Source: an uncultured Peptococcaceae bacterium (GTDB lineage Bacteria; Bacillota; Peptococcia; Peptococcales; Peptococcaceae). From it: a stretch of DNA of 23,440 bases. Positions 1 through 9,564 of the stretch are shown here, piece after piece. A model generated the notes under the pieces. It was not told the DNA's origin and did not search any database. It saw only the letters and a list, made by a program, of their open reading frames with translations. The translations under genes were made by a program, and so were the position numbers. The stretch spans positions 1 to 23,440 of the forward strand of contig CALAKO010000023.1 in assembly GCA_937922955.1 (NCBI GenBank), written 5' to 3'. Within the stretch, counting starts at the first letter, position 1; every line of letters begins with the position of its first letter.

Positions 1-3000
1 TGGTGAGCCCTTCGATGGCTGCGTAGGAGCCGTTGATGTTGTACGGCATGTCGAGGCGGGTGTTGCCGTCCATGTCGACGTACTGGGTGATGACCTGGTT
101 GTTGGCAAAGAGGCCTTTGAGGGTGTCTTCACCAGCAACGAAACGACCTTCCCCGTGAGAGAATGGGATTTGGTAGGTGGTGCCCACTTCCATGCCGGCC
201 AGCCATGGAGACTGGTTGCTCATGAGCTTGGTGAGAGCGTATTTGGACTGGTGGCGACCGATGGTGTTGAAGGTCAGCGTGCAGTCGTTTTCGGTTGGGT
301 CGATGATCTTGCCGTATGGCAGGAGACCGAGTTTCACCAGGGCCTGGAAGCCGTTGCAGATCCCGAGCATGAGACCGTCGTTAACGGTGAGCAGGCGTTC
401 GATGGCTTCTTTGAGGCGTTCGTTGCGGAAGAAGGCCGCAATGTACTTGCCGGAGCCGTCTGGTTCGTCCCCGAAGGAGAAGCCGCCTGGAAGCACGAGC
501 ATTTGTGCGTCGCGCAGGGCTTTTTCCATGGCGTCGATGGACGCTTGCAGGCGTTCGGTGGTGAGGTTGCCGATGACGATCGGTTCCACCTTGGCGCCAG
601 CACGTTCCAGGATGCGAGCGGTGTCGACTTCGCAGTTGGTGCCAGGGAAGACAGCGAGCACGGCCTTTGGTGCGCCGTCAACCTTGCCGCTGAAGCGGTA
701 CGTCTTGGTGTCTTTGATGACCTGAGCCGCATCTGGCGTGCCCTGATAATCGTTGTCGGAGACGGTTGGGTAGATGTCTTCGAGGGTGTCGTTGTACGCG
801 CTTTCCATGGTCTGGAGATCCACGGTGACGTCTGGCCAGGTGAAGCTGAAGCTGGTGGCAACAGTACCGAGCAGGGTGGTGTCGGCGTCGATGTCGTCGG
901 CCAGTTCAAGCACGAGGGTGCCCACTGCTGGCTGGAAGAGAGCGTCGAAGTCTACGTCTTTGGCGAAGGTCACGCCGAGGCGATTCCCGATGGCCATTTT
1001 GTAGAGACCTTCCATGATGCCGCCTTGACCAACGCTCCAAGCAGAAACGATCTTACCGGCTTTGATGGCATCCTGAATCATGGCGTAGAACGCTTTGAAA
1101 GCGTCGCCATCAACGCGGCCGTCGTCCTTGCGCGCCACGGACACGGTGACGATCTTGTGACCAGCTTCCTTAAATTCAGGGCTGATGACGCGATCGGCTT
1201 CGGAGATGGTGGTCGCAAAGCTGATGAGGGTTGGTGGCACGTCGAGATCTTCACTTGTGCCCTTCAGGGTAAAGGTGCCGCTCATGGAGTCCTTGCCGCC
1301 GATGGCAGGGAGTTCGAGGTCACGCTGAGCCGCCAGAGCGCCGAGCAGGGCTTTGAATGGCTGACCCCAGCGGGTTGGTTCGTTCTTGATGCTGTGGAAG
1401 TATTCCTGCATGGAGAGGTACACGTCGGTGGTGGCGGTACCGGTAGAAATCAGCTTCATGATGGATTCGAGGACGGCATTGTAAGCGCCCCAGAATTGGT
1501 TGGTGCTCATAGCGTCTGGTGAGAAGCCATAAGCAAACATGCTGACGGTGTTGGTTTCCCCTTTGAGCACAGGAATCTTGGCAACCATGGTCTGAATTGG
1601 GGTGGCCTGATATTTCCCGCCGAGTGGGAAGAGAACGGTGCCCGCACCGATGGTGGAGTCGAATTGTTCCACGAGACCAGCTTTGGAGCAGACGTTCAGC
1701 CCAGCGAGGTGCTGTTTCATGGCTTCGGCTTTGTCGGCTGGCACGGTGATGGTCTGGTTGACGGCAGCGTCTTTGGCAGCGACAACGGTGGCTTCCTTGC
1801 GAGCGCCGGCGGAGTCCACAAAGGTACGCGCCAGGTCAACAATGTACTGACCGCGGTATTCGATGATCATGCGGCCGCTGTCGGTGACGTCGGCCACGTT
1901 GGTGCATTCGAGGTTTTCTTCGTAAGCCATGGCCTGGAAGGCTTCCCAGTTTTCCTTGGCGATGACACAGGCCATGCGTTCCTGAGATTCAGAGATGGCC
2001 AGCTCGGTGCCGGTGAGGCCTTCGTATTTCTTAGGCACACGGTCGAGATGGATGTGCAGGCTGTCGGCCAATTCGCCGATGGCAACGGAGACGCCGCCAG
2101 CGCCGAAGTCGTTGCAGCGCTTGATCATGCGCGCAATTTCCGGACGACGGAAGAGACGCTGAATCTTGCGTTCTTCAACTGGGTTCCCCTTCTGCACTTC
2201 TGCACCGGAAGTTTCCAGGGAGTCAACGTTCTGATTCTTGGAAGAACCGGTGGCGCCGCCGCAGCCGTCACGGCCGGTTTTGCCGCCGAGGAGAACGACG
2301 ATGTCGCCTGGTTCTGGACGCTTGCGGACGATGTTTTCAGCAGGAGCGGCAGCAACCACTGCCCCTACTTCCATGCGCTTGGCTTCGTAGCCAGGATGGT
2401 ACACTTCGTCAACAATCCCGGTGGCCATCCCAATCTGGTTGCCGTAGGAAGAGAACCCTTTAGCAGCCAGGGTGCAGATTTTGCGCTGTGGCAGTTTGCC
2501 CTTGAGGGTTTCTTCGATGGACTTGCGTGGGTCGGCCGCACCAGTCAGGCGCAAGCTCTGGTACACATAGCTGCGGCCGCTGAGTGGGTCACGAATGGCC
2601 CCGCCCAGGCAGGTGGCCGCGCCGCCGAACGGTTCAATTTCCGTTGGGTGGTTGTGGGTTTCGTTTTTGAACATGTAGATCCATGGCTCTTTAACGCCAT
2701 CGATGTCCACCTCTGCCTTGACGCTGCAAGCGTTGATTTCTTCGCTTTCGTCAAGATTGCGCACGAGGCCATGTTTCTTGAGGTATTTGGTGGAAATGGT
2801 GCCAAGGTCCATGAGAGAGATTGGCGGCCATTTTTCGCGATCGGCGTACACATCGTCACGCAGCGCGAGGTATTCGTCGTAGACCTTCTGCACGGTTGGG
2901 TCTTCGATGGTGACATCGGTGATGACGGTGTTGAAGGTGGTGTGACGGCAATGGTCGGACCAGTAGGTGTCGACCACCTTCAGTTCGGTTTCGGTTGGAT

Positions 3001-3625
3001 CGCGCTGTTCTTCGATGAAATACTGCTGCAGGAAGGCAAGATCGTCCACATCCATGGACAGGCCATAGGCCTTGATGATGTCGGCGAGGCCGTCGCGGTC
3101 CGCAGCGATGAGGCCGGTCACCGTTGGCACGGTGTCGGCAGCTGGCGCTGGCTGTTCGAAGGCTTCTGGCTTTTCAAGAGCGGCCAGACGCGCTTCGACT
3201 GGGTTGACGAGGTAGTGTTCCACAGCAGCGACATCGTCGGCACTGAGAGCGCCGCTCAGAACGTAGACCAGGGCGGTCTTAACGACTGGGCGTTCGCCAG
3301 TGACAACTTCGATGCACTGGCCGCAGGAATCGGCGCGCTGGTCGTATTGGCCAGGCAGTGGTTCCACAGCCAGCATGATTTTATCGGCATAGGCTTCCGG
3401 CAGTGTTTCGGTGTAGATGGTATCCACACGTGGTTCCGAAAGCACCAGGTTGCAAATTTGTTCGGTGTCGAGCGCTGCCTGCAAATCCAGGTCGTAGCGA
3501 CGGATGATGCGCACGTCTTCGAGTGCGTTCAGACCGAGATCGCGTCTCAAGGATTGCAGCAGGGCTGCGTTTTCTTCTCTAAACTCTTCCTTGCGTTCAA
3601 CAAAAAAGCGTTTGATTTCGCTCAT
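1..3625 (-). CDS. purL: Phosphoribosylformylglycinamidine (FGAM) synthase, large one-chain form, 3' end outside window
   Basis: Converts FGAR, glutamine and ATP to FGAM, the fourth step of IMP synthesis, in the cytoplasm. The frame stays open from ATG 3625 to the left edge, 1208 codons, so the C-terminus is missing. Seen in translation are the synthetase motif HNHPTEIEPFGG starting at residue 324, and a C-terminal class I glutaminase domain with nucleophile Cys1090 in GICNGFQ and the His1157/Glu1159 pair in HGEGRF. The end at NINGSYAAIEGLT resembles the last 40 or so residues before the C-terminus of the family, so little is lost. Synthetase and glutaminase are fused, so no purQ or purS is needed. 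The start is supported by GGGGAGAAAGTA just before ATG, 12 nt after the purD stop. It is the last gene of the operon visible here. Confidence 0.97.
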   Translation of the reverse strand, partial: MSEIKRFFVERKEEFREENAALLQSLRRDLGLNALEDVRIIRRYDLDLQAALDTEQICNLVLSEPRVDTIYTETLPEAYADKIMLAVEPLPGQYDQRADSCGQCIEVVTGERPVVKTALVYVLSGALSADDVAAVEHYLVNPVEARLAALEKPEAFEQPAPAADTVPTVTGLIAADRDGLADIIKAYGLSMDVDDLAFLQQYFIEEQRDPTETELKVVDTYWSDHCRHTTFNTVITDVTIEDPTVQKVYDEYLALRDDVYADREKWPPISLMDLGTISTKYLKKHGLVRNLDESEEINACSVKAEVDIDGVKEPWIYMFKNETHNHPTEIEPFGGAATCLGGAIRDPLSGRSYVYQSLRLTGAADPRKSIEETLKGKLPQRKICTLAAKGFSSYGNQIGMATGIVDEVYHPGYEAKRMEVGAVVAAAPAENIVRKRPEPGDIVVLLGGKTGRDGCGGATGSSKNQNVDSLETSGAEVQKGNPVEERKIQRLFRRPEIARMIKRCNDFGAGGVSVAIGELADSLHIHLDRVPKKYEGLTGTELAISESQERMACVIAKENWEAFQAMAYEENLECTNVADVTDSGRMIIEYRGQYIVDLARTFVDSAGARKEATVVAAKDAAVNQTITVPADKAEAMKQHLAGLNVCSKAGLVEQFDSTIGAGTVLFPLGGKYQATPIQTMVAKIPVLKGETNTVSMFAYGFSPDAMSTNQFWGAYNAVLESIMKLISTGTATTDVYLSMQEYFHSIKNEPTRWGQPFKALLGALAAQRDLELPAIGGKDSMSGTFTLKGTSEDLDVPPTLISFATTISEADRVISPEFKEAGHKIVTVSVARKDDGRVDGDAFKAFYAMIQDAIKAGKIVSAWSVGQGGIMEGLYKMAIGNRLGVTFAKDVDFDALFQPAVGTLVLELADDIDADTTLLGTVATSFSFTWPDVTVDLQTMESAYNDTLEDIYPTVSDNDYQGTPDAAQVIKDTKTYRFSGKVDGAPKAVLAVFPGTNCEVDTARILERAGAKVEPIVIGNLTTERLQASIDAMEKALRDAQMLVLPGGFSFGDEPDGSGKYIAAFFRNERLKEAIERLLTVNDGLMLGICNGFQALVKLGLLPYGKIIDPTENDCTLTFNTIGRHQSKYALTKLMSNQSPWLAGMEVGTTYQIPFSHGEGRFVAGEDTLKGLFANNQVITQYVDMDGNTRLDMPYNINGSYAAIEGLT

Positions 3626-3637
3626 TACTTTCTCCCC

Positions 3638-4900
3638 TTACTTCAGAGCACGAGCGCCAATATCGCGGCGGAACTGCATGTGGTCGAAGTTGATCTTTTC
3701 AACCGCTGCGTACGCCTTGTCGATGGCGCCTTTGATGGTGGTGTCTTTAGCGGTCACCCCGAGAACACGACCGCCATTGGTGACAATCTGGTCGTCCTTG
3801 AGGGCGGTGCCAGAATGGAAAACGATGGCTTCTTCTTCGGCGATGGTGTCCAGCCCATGGATTGGCACGCCCTTTTCAGAGCTGGCTGGATAGCCGCCAG
3901 AGGCCATGACCACGCAGACAGCGGCTTCGTCGTACCATTCCAGATTGGCCTGGTCGAGGGTGCCGTCCAGGCAAGCCTGGAAGAGATCCACGATGTCGGA
4001 TTTCATGCGAATCATGATTGGCTGGGTTTCAGGGTCGCCAAAACGCACGTTGTATTCGAGCACGCGAGGGCCTTTTTCGGTCAGCATCAGACCGGTGTAG
4101 AGAATACCGGTGAATGGTGCGCCTTCGGCAGCCATCGCAGCGATGGTTGGTTCGATGATGGTTTCATTGACCAGCTTGGAGAGCTCTTCGGTGTACACTG
4201 GAGCTGGGGAATACGCGCCCATGCCGCCGGTGTTTGGCCCTTTGTCGCCGTCAAAGATGCGCTTGTGGTCCTGAGCAGACACCATTGGCAGCACATGCTT
4301 GCCGTCGGCGAATGCGAGCACGCTGACTTCTGGACCTTCCATGTATTCTTCGATGACGATGGTGGCGCTGGCGTCGCCGAACGCATGATCAGAGAGCATG
4401 TCTTCGATGGCTTTGTCGGCCTCTTCGCGGGTCATGCAGATGATAACGCCCTTACCAGCAGCGAGGCCATCGGCCTTGACCACGCAAGGCACGCCGATTT
4501 CATCGACAAACGCCTTGGCTGGAGCCACTTCGGTGAAGGTGTCAAACGCCGCTGTTGGGATGTTGTACTTCTTCATCAGTTCCTTGGAGAACGCCTTGCT
4601 GCCTTCGAGACGAGCGGCCGCTTTATTTGGGCCAAAGCAAGCCAGCCCAGCTTCCTGGAACGCGTCCACAACGCCGAGGGTGAGTGGCAGTTCAGGACCA
4701 ACAACGGTCAGGTCGATGGCTTCTGCTTTCGCGAAGTCCACCAGGCCCTGGATGTCATCCACTTTGATGTTCACGAGGGTTGCCACGTCGATCATGCCAA
4801 TGTTGCCTGGAGCAACGTAAATTTCGGAATCAGGGTGCTGAGCGAGTTTCCAGCAGAGAGCGTGTTCACGGCCGCCGCTGCCAATTACTAAAATTTTCAT
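3638..4900 (-). CDS. purD: Phosphoribosylamine-glycine ligase (GAR synthetase)
   Basis: Joins 5-phosphoribosylamine and glycine using ATP to give GAR, step two of IMP synthesis. The 420-residue length is normal for the family. Visible motifs are the N-terminal GSGGREHALCWKL (residues 7-19), which binds phosphoribosylamine, then the ATP-grasp segment KADGLAAGKGV, and RFGDPETQP toward the C-terminal half, which carries metal and ATP ligands. The ATG at 4900 has GAGAGGAT eight or so bases upstream, and the gene begins 14 nt after the purH stop and ends 12 nt before purL, so the three are translated from one mRNA. The sequence shows no truncation or missing key residue. Confidence 0.98.
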   Translation of the reverse strand: MKILVIGSGGREHALCWKLAQHPDSEIYVAPGNIGMIDVATLVNIKVDDIQGLVDFAKAEAIDLTVVGPELPLTLGVVDAFQEAGLACFGPNKAAARLEGSKAFSKELMKKYNIPTAAFDTFTEVAPAKAFVDEIGVPCVVKADGLAAGKGVIICMTREEADKAIEDMLSDHAFGDASATIVIEEYMEGPEVSVLAFADGKHVLPMVSAQDHKRIFDGDKGPNTGGMGAYSPAPVYTEELSKLVNETIIEPTIAAMAAEGAPFTGILYTGLMLTEKGPRVLEYNVRFGDPETQPIMIRMKSDIVDLFQACLDGTLDQANLEWYDEAAVCVVMASGGYPASSEKGVPIHGLDTIAEEEAIVFHSGTALKDDQIVTNGGRVLGVTAKDTTIKGAIDKAYAAVEKINFDHMQFRRDIGARALK

Positions 4901-4914
4901 AGTGCCATCCTCTC

Positions 4915-6444
4915 TTAATGTTTAAAGTGACGAACGCCAGTAAAGACCATGGCAATGCCAAACTTGTTGCAGGCATCGATGACTTCCTGGTCACGAATGC
5001 TGCCGCCTGGCTGAATGATTGCGGTAATGCCAGCCTGAGCAGCCACTTCGATGTTGTCGGCAAATGGGAAGAACGCATCCGACGCCAAAACAGCGCCTTT
5101 GGCCTTGTCGCCAGCGTGTTTCAGGGCAATGTCGCAGGAACCAACGCGGTTCATCTGACCAGCGCCCACACCGATGGACACGCCGTCCTTAGCCACAACG
5201 ATGGCGTTGCTCTTAACGTGCTTCACCACGTTCCAGGCGAACACGAGGTCGTCGAGAAGGGCTGGGTCTGGCTGAGTTTCGGTAACCACTTGCAGGGTTG
5301 CTGGGTCCAGATGATGAACGTCGCGTTCCTGAACGAGGAAGCCGCCGCTGATGGTTTCGATCCAAGGGGTGGTTACCTGGCCGCAAGCATGGGTATCAAG
5401 GATGCGGAGTTTTTCTTTCTTGTGAAGGATGTCCACAACGCCGTCTTCATAGCCCGGTGCGATGACGGCTTCGAAGAAGGTCTTGATGATTTCTTCGGCC
5501 GTGGCTTTGTCGAGCGCGCGGTTGAACGCGATGATGCCGCCATAGGAAGAAAGTGGATCGGCGTCGTGTGCCTTGGTGAAGGCTTCCAGCACGGTCTGAC
5601 CAACGGCAAAGCCGCATGGGTTGGTGTGCTTGATGATGGCGCAAGCTGGACGGTCCACGAATTCGTTGACCATCTGCCAAGCAGCGTCGGTGTCAACGAT
5701 GTTGTTGTAGGAGAGTTCCTTACCGCCGAGCTGTTCTGCACCAGCGAGGGTGCCTGGCTTCTTAGAGTTGACATAGAACGCTGCCTTCTGATGAGGGTTT
5801 TCGCCGTAGCGCAGGGTCTGCTTGAGCTGACCACCGAAGCTGTAGGATGGTTCGAAAACGCTGTCCGCAAACTGGCTCACCAGATACTGGCTGATGGCTG
5901 CGTCGTAGCGAGCGGTCATTTCAAAAGCGCGCATGGCCAAACGCTGACGCTGTTCAAAGGTGATGCCTTCGTCGCTCTTGAGGGCAGCGATGACCTCGTC
6001 GTATTGAGATGGGTCGACAACGATGGACACGCGTTCGTGGTTCTTCGCCGCAGCGCGCACCATGGTTGGGCCGCCGATGTCAATGTTTTCAATAGCGGTC
6101 TGAAGATCCACGCCTTCTTTGGCGATGGTGTCTTCAAATGGATAGAGATTGATGGCCACCAGGTCGATTGGGGCAATGTCCATGTCGGCCAGGGTTTGCA
6201 GATGTTCGTCGGTATTGCGGGCGAGAATCCCTGCATGAATGATTGGATGCAGGGTCTTTACACGACCATCAAGAATTTCCGGGAATTTCGTTACGTCACT
6301 GACTTCAACAACAGGAATGCCCGCGTCACGCAGTGCGCGTGCGGTGCCGCCGGTGGAAAGAATTTCATAATCCAATTCCACTAAGGCTTTCGCAAATTCC
6401 TGAAGACCTGTTTTGTCTGATACACTAATTAATGCTCTTTTCAC
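4915..6444 (-). CDS. purH: Bifunctional AICAR formyltransferase / IMP cyclohydrolase
   Basis: Catalyses the last two steps to IMP: formylation of AICAR with 10-formyl-THF, then ring closure. The 509 residues match the family. The N-terminal MGS-like cyclohydrolase domain (about residues 1-190) begins with ALISVSDKTGL and has STGGTARAL. The transformylase domain follows and contains the catalytic Lys272-His273 pair in AIIKHTNPCG. The start is GTG at 6444, preceded by AGGGGTGG, and the gene begins 10 nt after the purN stop. The GTG is supported by alignment of the first residues with the family start. No defect is seen. Confidence 0.98.
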   Translation of the reverse strand: MKRALISVSDKTGLQEFAKALVELDYEILSTGGTARALRDAGIPVVEVSDVTKFPEILDGRVKTLHPIIHAGILARNTDEHLQTLADMDIAPIDLVAINLYPFEDTIAKEGVDLQTAIENIDIGGPTMVRAAAKNHERVSIVVDPSQYDEVIAALKSDEGITFEQRQRLAMRAFEMTARYDAAISQYLVSQFADSVFEPSYSFGGQLKQTLRYGENPHQKAAFYVNSKKPGTLAGAEQLGGKELSYNNIVDTDAAWQMVNEFVDRPACAIIKHTNPCGFAVGQTVLEAFTKAHDADPLSSYGGIIAFNRALDKATAEEIIKTFFEAVIAPGYEDGVVDILHKKEKLRILDTHACGQVTTPWIETISGGFLVQERDVHHLDPATLQVVTETQPDPALLDDLVFAWNVVKHVKSNAIVVAKDGVSIGVGAGQMNRVGSCDIALKHAGDKAKGAVLASDAFFPFADNIEVAAQAGITAIIQPGGSIRDQEVIDACNKFGIAMVFTGVRHFKH

Positions 6445-6454
6445 GTTTCCACCC

Positions 6455-7060
6455 CTATTTCTTAATCTTTACACAACGCCCATCAAAGGACACTTTATTG
6501 TCAGCAATGAGCTGCAAACAAACGGTATAAATCTGGTGCTCCTGCACGAGAATGCGTGCCGAGAGGCTGTCTTCGTCGTCATCGTCCTGAACCGGCACAG
6601 GTACTTGAGCGATGATTGGACCATGATCCAGCTCAGCGTCCACAAAATGCACGGTGCAGCCGCTGACTTTCACGCCGTAGTCCACCGCCTGTTTCTGCGC
6701 ATGCAATCCTGGGAAAGATGGCAAGAGCGATGGATGAATGTTGACTACTGGGCAGCCAACGTTGGCCAGGAAGTCCGCACCAAGGATTTTCATATAGCCT
6801 GCCAGCACCACGAGGTTGCAAGGAACCTTCTTTACTTCTTCCAGTACCGCTTCTTCGTACGCTTCACGGCTGGCAAACTGGGAGTCATCCACACAAACGT
6901 GAGGAATGTTTTTTTCTGCGGCATAGGCCAATACCTGTGCCTGTGGTTTATTTGAAAGCAGTAAGGACACCTCAACGTTGGTCAAGGCACCCGATTCAAT
7001 GTTTTCAACAATGGCTTTGAAATTGGAGCCGCGTCCGGACGCGAATACCACGATTTTCAA
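6455..7060 (-). CDS. purN: Phosphoribosylglycinamide formyltransferase, folate-dependent
   Basis: Transfers a formyl group from 10-formyl-THF to GAR to give FGAR. At 201 residues it is a typical PurN. The N-terminal phosphate-binding loop is FASGRGSNF (residues 6-14). The catalytic triad of the family is present as Asn107 and His109 in NIHPSLLPSFPG and Asp145 in DAELDHGPI. The start is a TTG at 7060 preceded by AAGGAAGGATTCCC. A TTG start is unusual, but the family N-terminus MKIVVFASGRGSN fits exactly. The gene lies 17 nt after purM and 10 nt before purH. No formate-dependent purT is in the window. Confidence 0.97.
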   Translation of the reverse strand: MKIVVFASGRGSNFKAIVENIESGALTNVEVSLLLSNKPQAQVLAYAAEKNIPHVCVDDSQFASREAYEEAVLEEVKKVPCNLVVLAGYMKILGADFLANVGCPVVNIHPSLLPSFPGLHAQKQAVDYGVKVSGCTVHFVDAELDHGPIIAQVPVPVQDDDDEDSLSARILVQEHQIYTVCLQLIADNKVSFDGRCVKIKK

Positions 7061-7077
7061 GGGAATCCTTCCTTTCC

Positions 7078-8121
7078 TTACTTGATCACAACGTGTCCGT
7101 CGCCGTCGGTGACTTCGCCGATGCGATAGAAGGTTTCGTTCTGAGCGGTCAGTGTTTCTGCCACTTTGTCGGCCTGGTCTTTGTCAACGATGAGGACAAA
7201 GCCAATGCCCATGTTGAAGGTCTTGTAGAGTTCCGCGTCTTCGAGGTTGCCGGCTGCAGCCAGAGCGTCAAAGATGGCTGGACGTGGCCAGGTGGTGCGG
7301 TCGAATTCAGCGTTCACGTTCTTAGGCAGCACGCGTGGCACGTTTTCGAGGAGACCGCCGCCAGTGATGTGTGCCATGCCGAGGATGGCGTCTGGGCAAG
7401 CGTTGAGCAGCGCCAGTACGCTCTTAACGTAGATCTTGGTTGGTTCGAGCATGACTTCACCGATGCTCTTGCCGCTGTCCTGGAATGGATCGGTCAGGGC
7501 ATGGCCTTCCACTTCCAGCATCAGTTTACGAGCCAGGGAGAAACCATTGGAGTGCAGACCGCTGGAAGGCAGACCAAAGATCACATCGCCAGCCTTGATC
7601 TTGGAGCCGTCGATGATTTTCTTGCGATCCACCACGCCGACACAGAAACCAGCAACGTCGTATTCGCCAACCTTGTAGAAGCCTGGCATTTCAGCGGTTT
7701 CACCGCCAACGAGGGCACAGTTGGACTGCACGCAGCCGTCGGCCACGCCTTTGACCACCTGAGCCAGCTGTTCTGGTGCCAACTTGCCAACAGCCACGTA
7801 GTCGAGGAAGAACAGTGGTTCTGCCCCGCTGACGAGGATGTCGTTGACGCACATAGCCACGGCATCAATACCGATGGTGTCGTGCTTGTTCATGTCGAAA
7901 GCCAATTTCAGCTTGGTGCCAACGCCGTCGGTGCCGCTGACGAGAACAGGTTCTTCGTACTTGGATTTGTCGAAAGCGAAAAGACCGCCAAAGCCGCCAA
8001 GGCCACCGATCACTTCTGGACGCTGGGTCTGTTTTACGTAAGGTTTGATCAATTCAACAGAAGCATTGCCTGCATCAATATCAACGCCGGCATCTTTATA
8101 GGTAATCATTTTCTTTTCCAC
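7078..8121 (-). CDS. purM: Phosphoribosylformylglycinamidine cyclo-ligase (AIR synthetase)
   Basis: Closes the imidazole ring of FGAM with ATP to give AIR. I chose the GTG at 8121 as the start: AGGAGG lies 7 nt upstream, and the resulting 347 residues are the usual PurM length. An ATG four codons in (8109) would lack this spacing, and a longer reading back to 8193 would run through the purF stop region and add a non-homologous stretch. Family motifs are ITYKDAGVDIDAGN near the N-terminus, LVSGTDGVGTKLKLAF, the metal/ATP segment AMCVNDILVSGAEPLFFLDY, VGGETAEMPGFY and SSGLHSNGFSLAR. The gene begins 17 nt after purF. Confidence 0.97.
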   Translation of the reverse strand: MEKKMITYKDAGVDIDAGNASVELIKPYVKQTQRPEVIGGLGGFGGLFAFDKSKYEEPVLVSGTDGVGTKLKLAFDMNKHDTIGIDAVAMCVNDILVSGAEPLFFLDYVAVGKLAPEQLAQVVKGVADGCVQSNCALVGGETAEMPGFYKVGEYDVAGFCVGVVDRKKIIDGSKIKAGDVIFGLPSSGLHSNGFSLARKLMLEVEGHALTDPFQDSGKSIGEVMLEPTKIYVKSVLALLNACPDAILGMAHITGGGLLENVPRVLPKNVNAEFDRTTWPRPAIFDALAAAGNLEDAELYKTFNMGIGFVLIVDKDQADKVAETLTAQNETFYRIGEVTDGDGHVVIK

Positions 8122-8138
8122 GGATAGCCCTCCTAGGA

Positions 8139-9539
8139 TCATTTCGAGTTTTTGCATGCAGGGTGGCCTAAGCAATAGTCCCCATTCAAACAAGCAACGC
8201 AGTAGTCGTTTTCTCCGCCAACCGCTTCATAAAGCCCTTCCAGGCTGAGGTAGTGGAGACTGTCTGCGCCAATGTATTCGCGAATTTCTTCGATGGACTT
8301 GTTGGCCGCGATCAGTTTGTCACGCTCTGCGGTGTCGATCCCATAATAGCAAGGATAGAGCACCGGAGGGCAGGTGATGAGCATGTGCACTTCGGCTGCG
8401 CCACGCTCTCTCAACAGCGCCACCAAGCGGCGGCTGGTGGTTCCGCGCACGATGGAGTCGTCCACAACAGCGACCTTCTTGCCGCCGATTTCTTCGCGGA
8501 TTGGGCTCAGTTTGAGCTTGACCATGCGTTCGCGCATCGCTTGAGTAGGCTGAATGAAGGAACGCGCGGTGTAACGGTTCTTCAAGATGCCCTGAGTGAA
8601 TGGCTTGCCACTGGCTTCAGCGTAGCCAATAGCGGCCGTCGTGCCGGAGTCTGGCACTGGGATGACAATGTCCACGCCGAGGTCGCCGGTTTCGCGTGCC
8701 AGGATGGCCCCCATGCGGCGGCGGGACTGGTTGACGTTGATGCCATCCAGGGTGCTGTCTGGACGGGCAAAGTACACGTATTCAAAGATGCAGTGCGCGG
8801 TTTTATCGGCTTTTTGAGACGCCACAGTATGAACGCCATCTTCATCGATGACAAGGATTTCGCCGGCTTCCACGTCGCGCACAAATTCTGCGCCAACGGT
8901 GTCCAATGCGCAGGATTCGGAAGCGACCACGTAACCAGCGCCGTTAGGCAGCGCGCCAATGCAAAGCGGACGGTTGCCGTATGGGTCACGAGCCGCAAAG
9001 ATTTTACCGTCGTTGACCGCAACGAGCGCGTAAGAACCTTCCAAATCCAGCATGGCTTTGTGCATGGCAACGTCCATGCTGCTTTCTGCATAACGCGCCA
9101 GCAGGTTGCAAAGCACTTCGGTGTCCGTGGTGGTCTGGAAGAGAGAGCCGGTCTTCGCCAGCGAATCTCTGAGCTTGTCGGTGTTGGTCAGGTTGCCGTT
9201 GTGCGCCAGCGCAAACTGTCCCTGATAATAGTTGGCCACGATTGGCTGGGTGTTCAGTTCGCTGCTTTCCCCTGTGGTAGCGTAGCGCACGTGCCCAATA
9301 GCCAGGCTGCCTGGCAGACCAGCCAGGATTTCTTCATTAAATACGTCGTTGACCAACCCTAAGCGTTTGTGAAAACGAATTTTGCCATCGTTCCAGACGG
9401 CCAGCCCGCAGCCTTCCTGACCACGATGCTGCAAGGCAAAGAGCCCAAGGTATGCGAGCTGCGCCACATCCATTCCTGGTGCGCAGATCGCGAAGACGCC
9501 ACATTCTTCGTGGATCCCATCCTCTGTAATTCGAGCCAT
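8139..9539 (-). CDS. purF: Amidophosphoribosyltransferase (glutamine PRPP amidotransferase), Fe-S type
   Basis: Commits PRPP to purine synthesis by replacing its pyrophosphate with glutamine-derived ammonia. The 466-residue chain starts with a 12-residue propeptide whose removal would expose Cys13 (CGVFAI) as the N-terminal glutaminase nucleophile, as in the Bacillus subtilis enzyme. Glutaminase motifs HVRYATTG and LAHNGNLTN are visible. The phosphoribosyltransferase PRPP loop is VVDDSIVRGTTS (about residues 358-369). Cys250, Cys397, Cys447 and Cys450 match the four ligands of the B. subtilis [4Fe-4S] cluster, so this is the oxygen-sensitive, nucleotide-inhibited class. ATG at 9539 is preceded by GGGGGAG. 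It follows purC by 25 nt. Confidence 0.98.
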   Translation of the reverse strand: MARITEDGIHEECGVFAICAPGMDVAQLAYLGLFALQHRGQEGCGLAVWNDGKIRFHKRLGLVNDVFNEEILAGLPGSLAIGHVRYATTGESSELNTQPIVANYYQGQFALAHNGNLTNTDKLRDSLAKTGSLFQTTTDTEVLCNLLARYAESSMDVAMHKAMLDLEGSYALVAVNDGKIFAARDPYGNRPLCIGALPNGAGYVVASESCALDTVGAEFVRDVEAGEILVIDEDGVHTVASQKADKTAHCIFEYVYFARPDSTLDGINVNQSRRRMGAILARETGDLGVDIVIPVPDSGTTAAIGYAEASGKPFTQGILKNRYTARSFIQPTQAMRERMVKLKLSPIREEIGGKKVAVVDDSIVRGTTSRRLVALLRERGAAEVHMLITCPPVLYPCYYGIDTAERDKLIAANKSIEEIREYIGADSLHYLSLEGLYEAVGGENDYCVACLNGDYCLGHPACKNSK

Positions 9540-9564
9540 GATGTTTCTCCCCCTGGTTGTCGGC

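Noticed and set aside
1664..4891. A 1075-codon plus-strand ORF, with another of 455 codons at 155-1522
   Set aside because: Both lie antisense to purL and purD, which have clear family motifs. The plus-strand translations are rich in His, Phe, Val and Asp with no recognisable domain, the typical result of reading the opposite strand of a codon-biased gene.
4918..6384. A 488-codon plus-strand ORF, and similar long ones opposite purM (7093-8127) and purF (8253-9362)
   Set aside because: Antisense shadows of purH, purM and purF, with no binding sites and no domain similarity.
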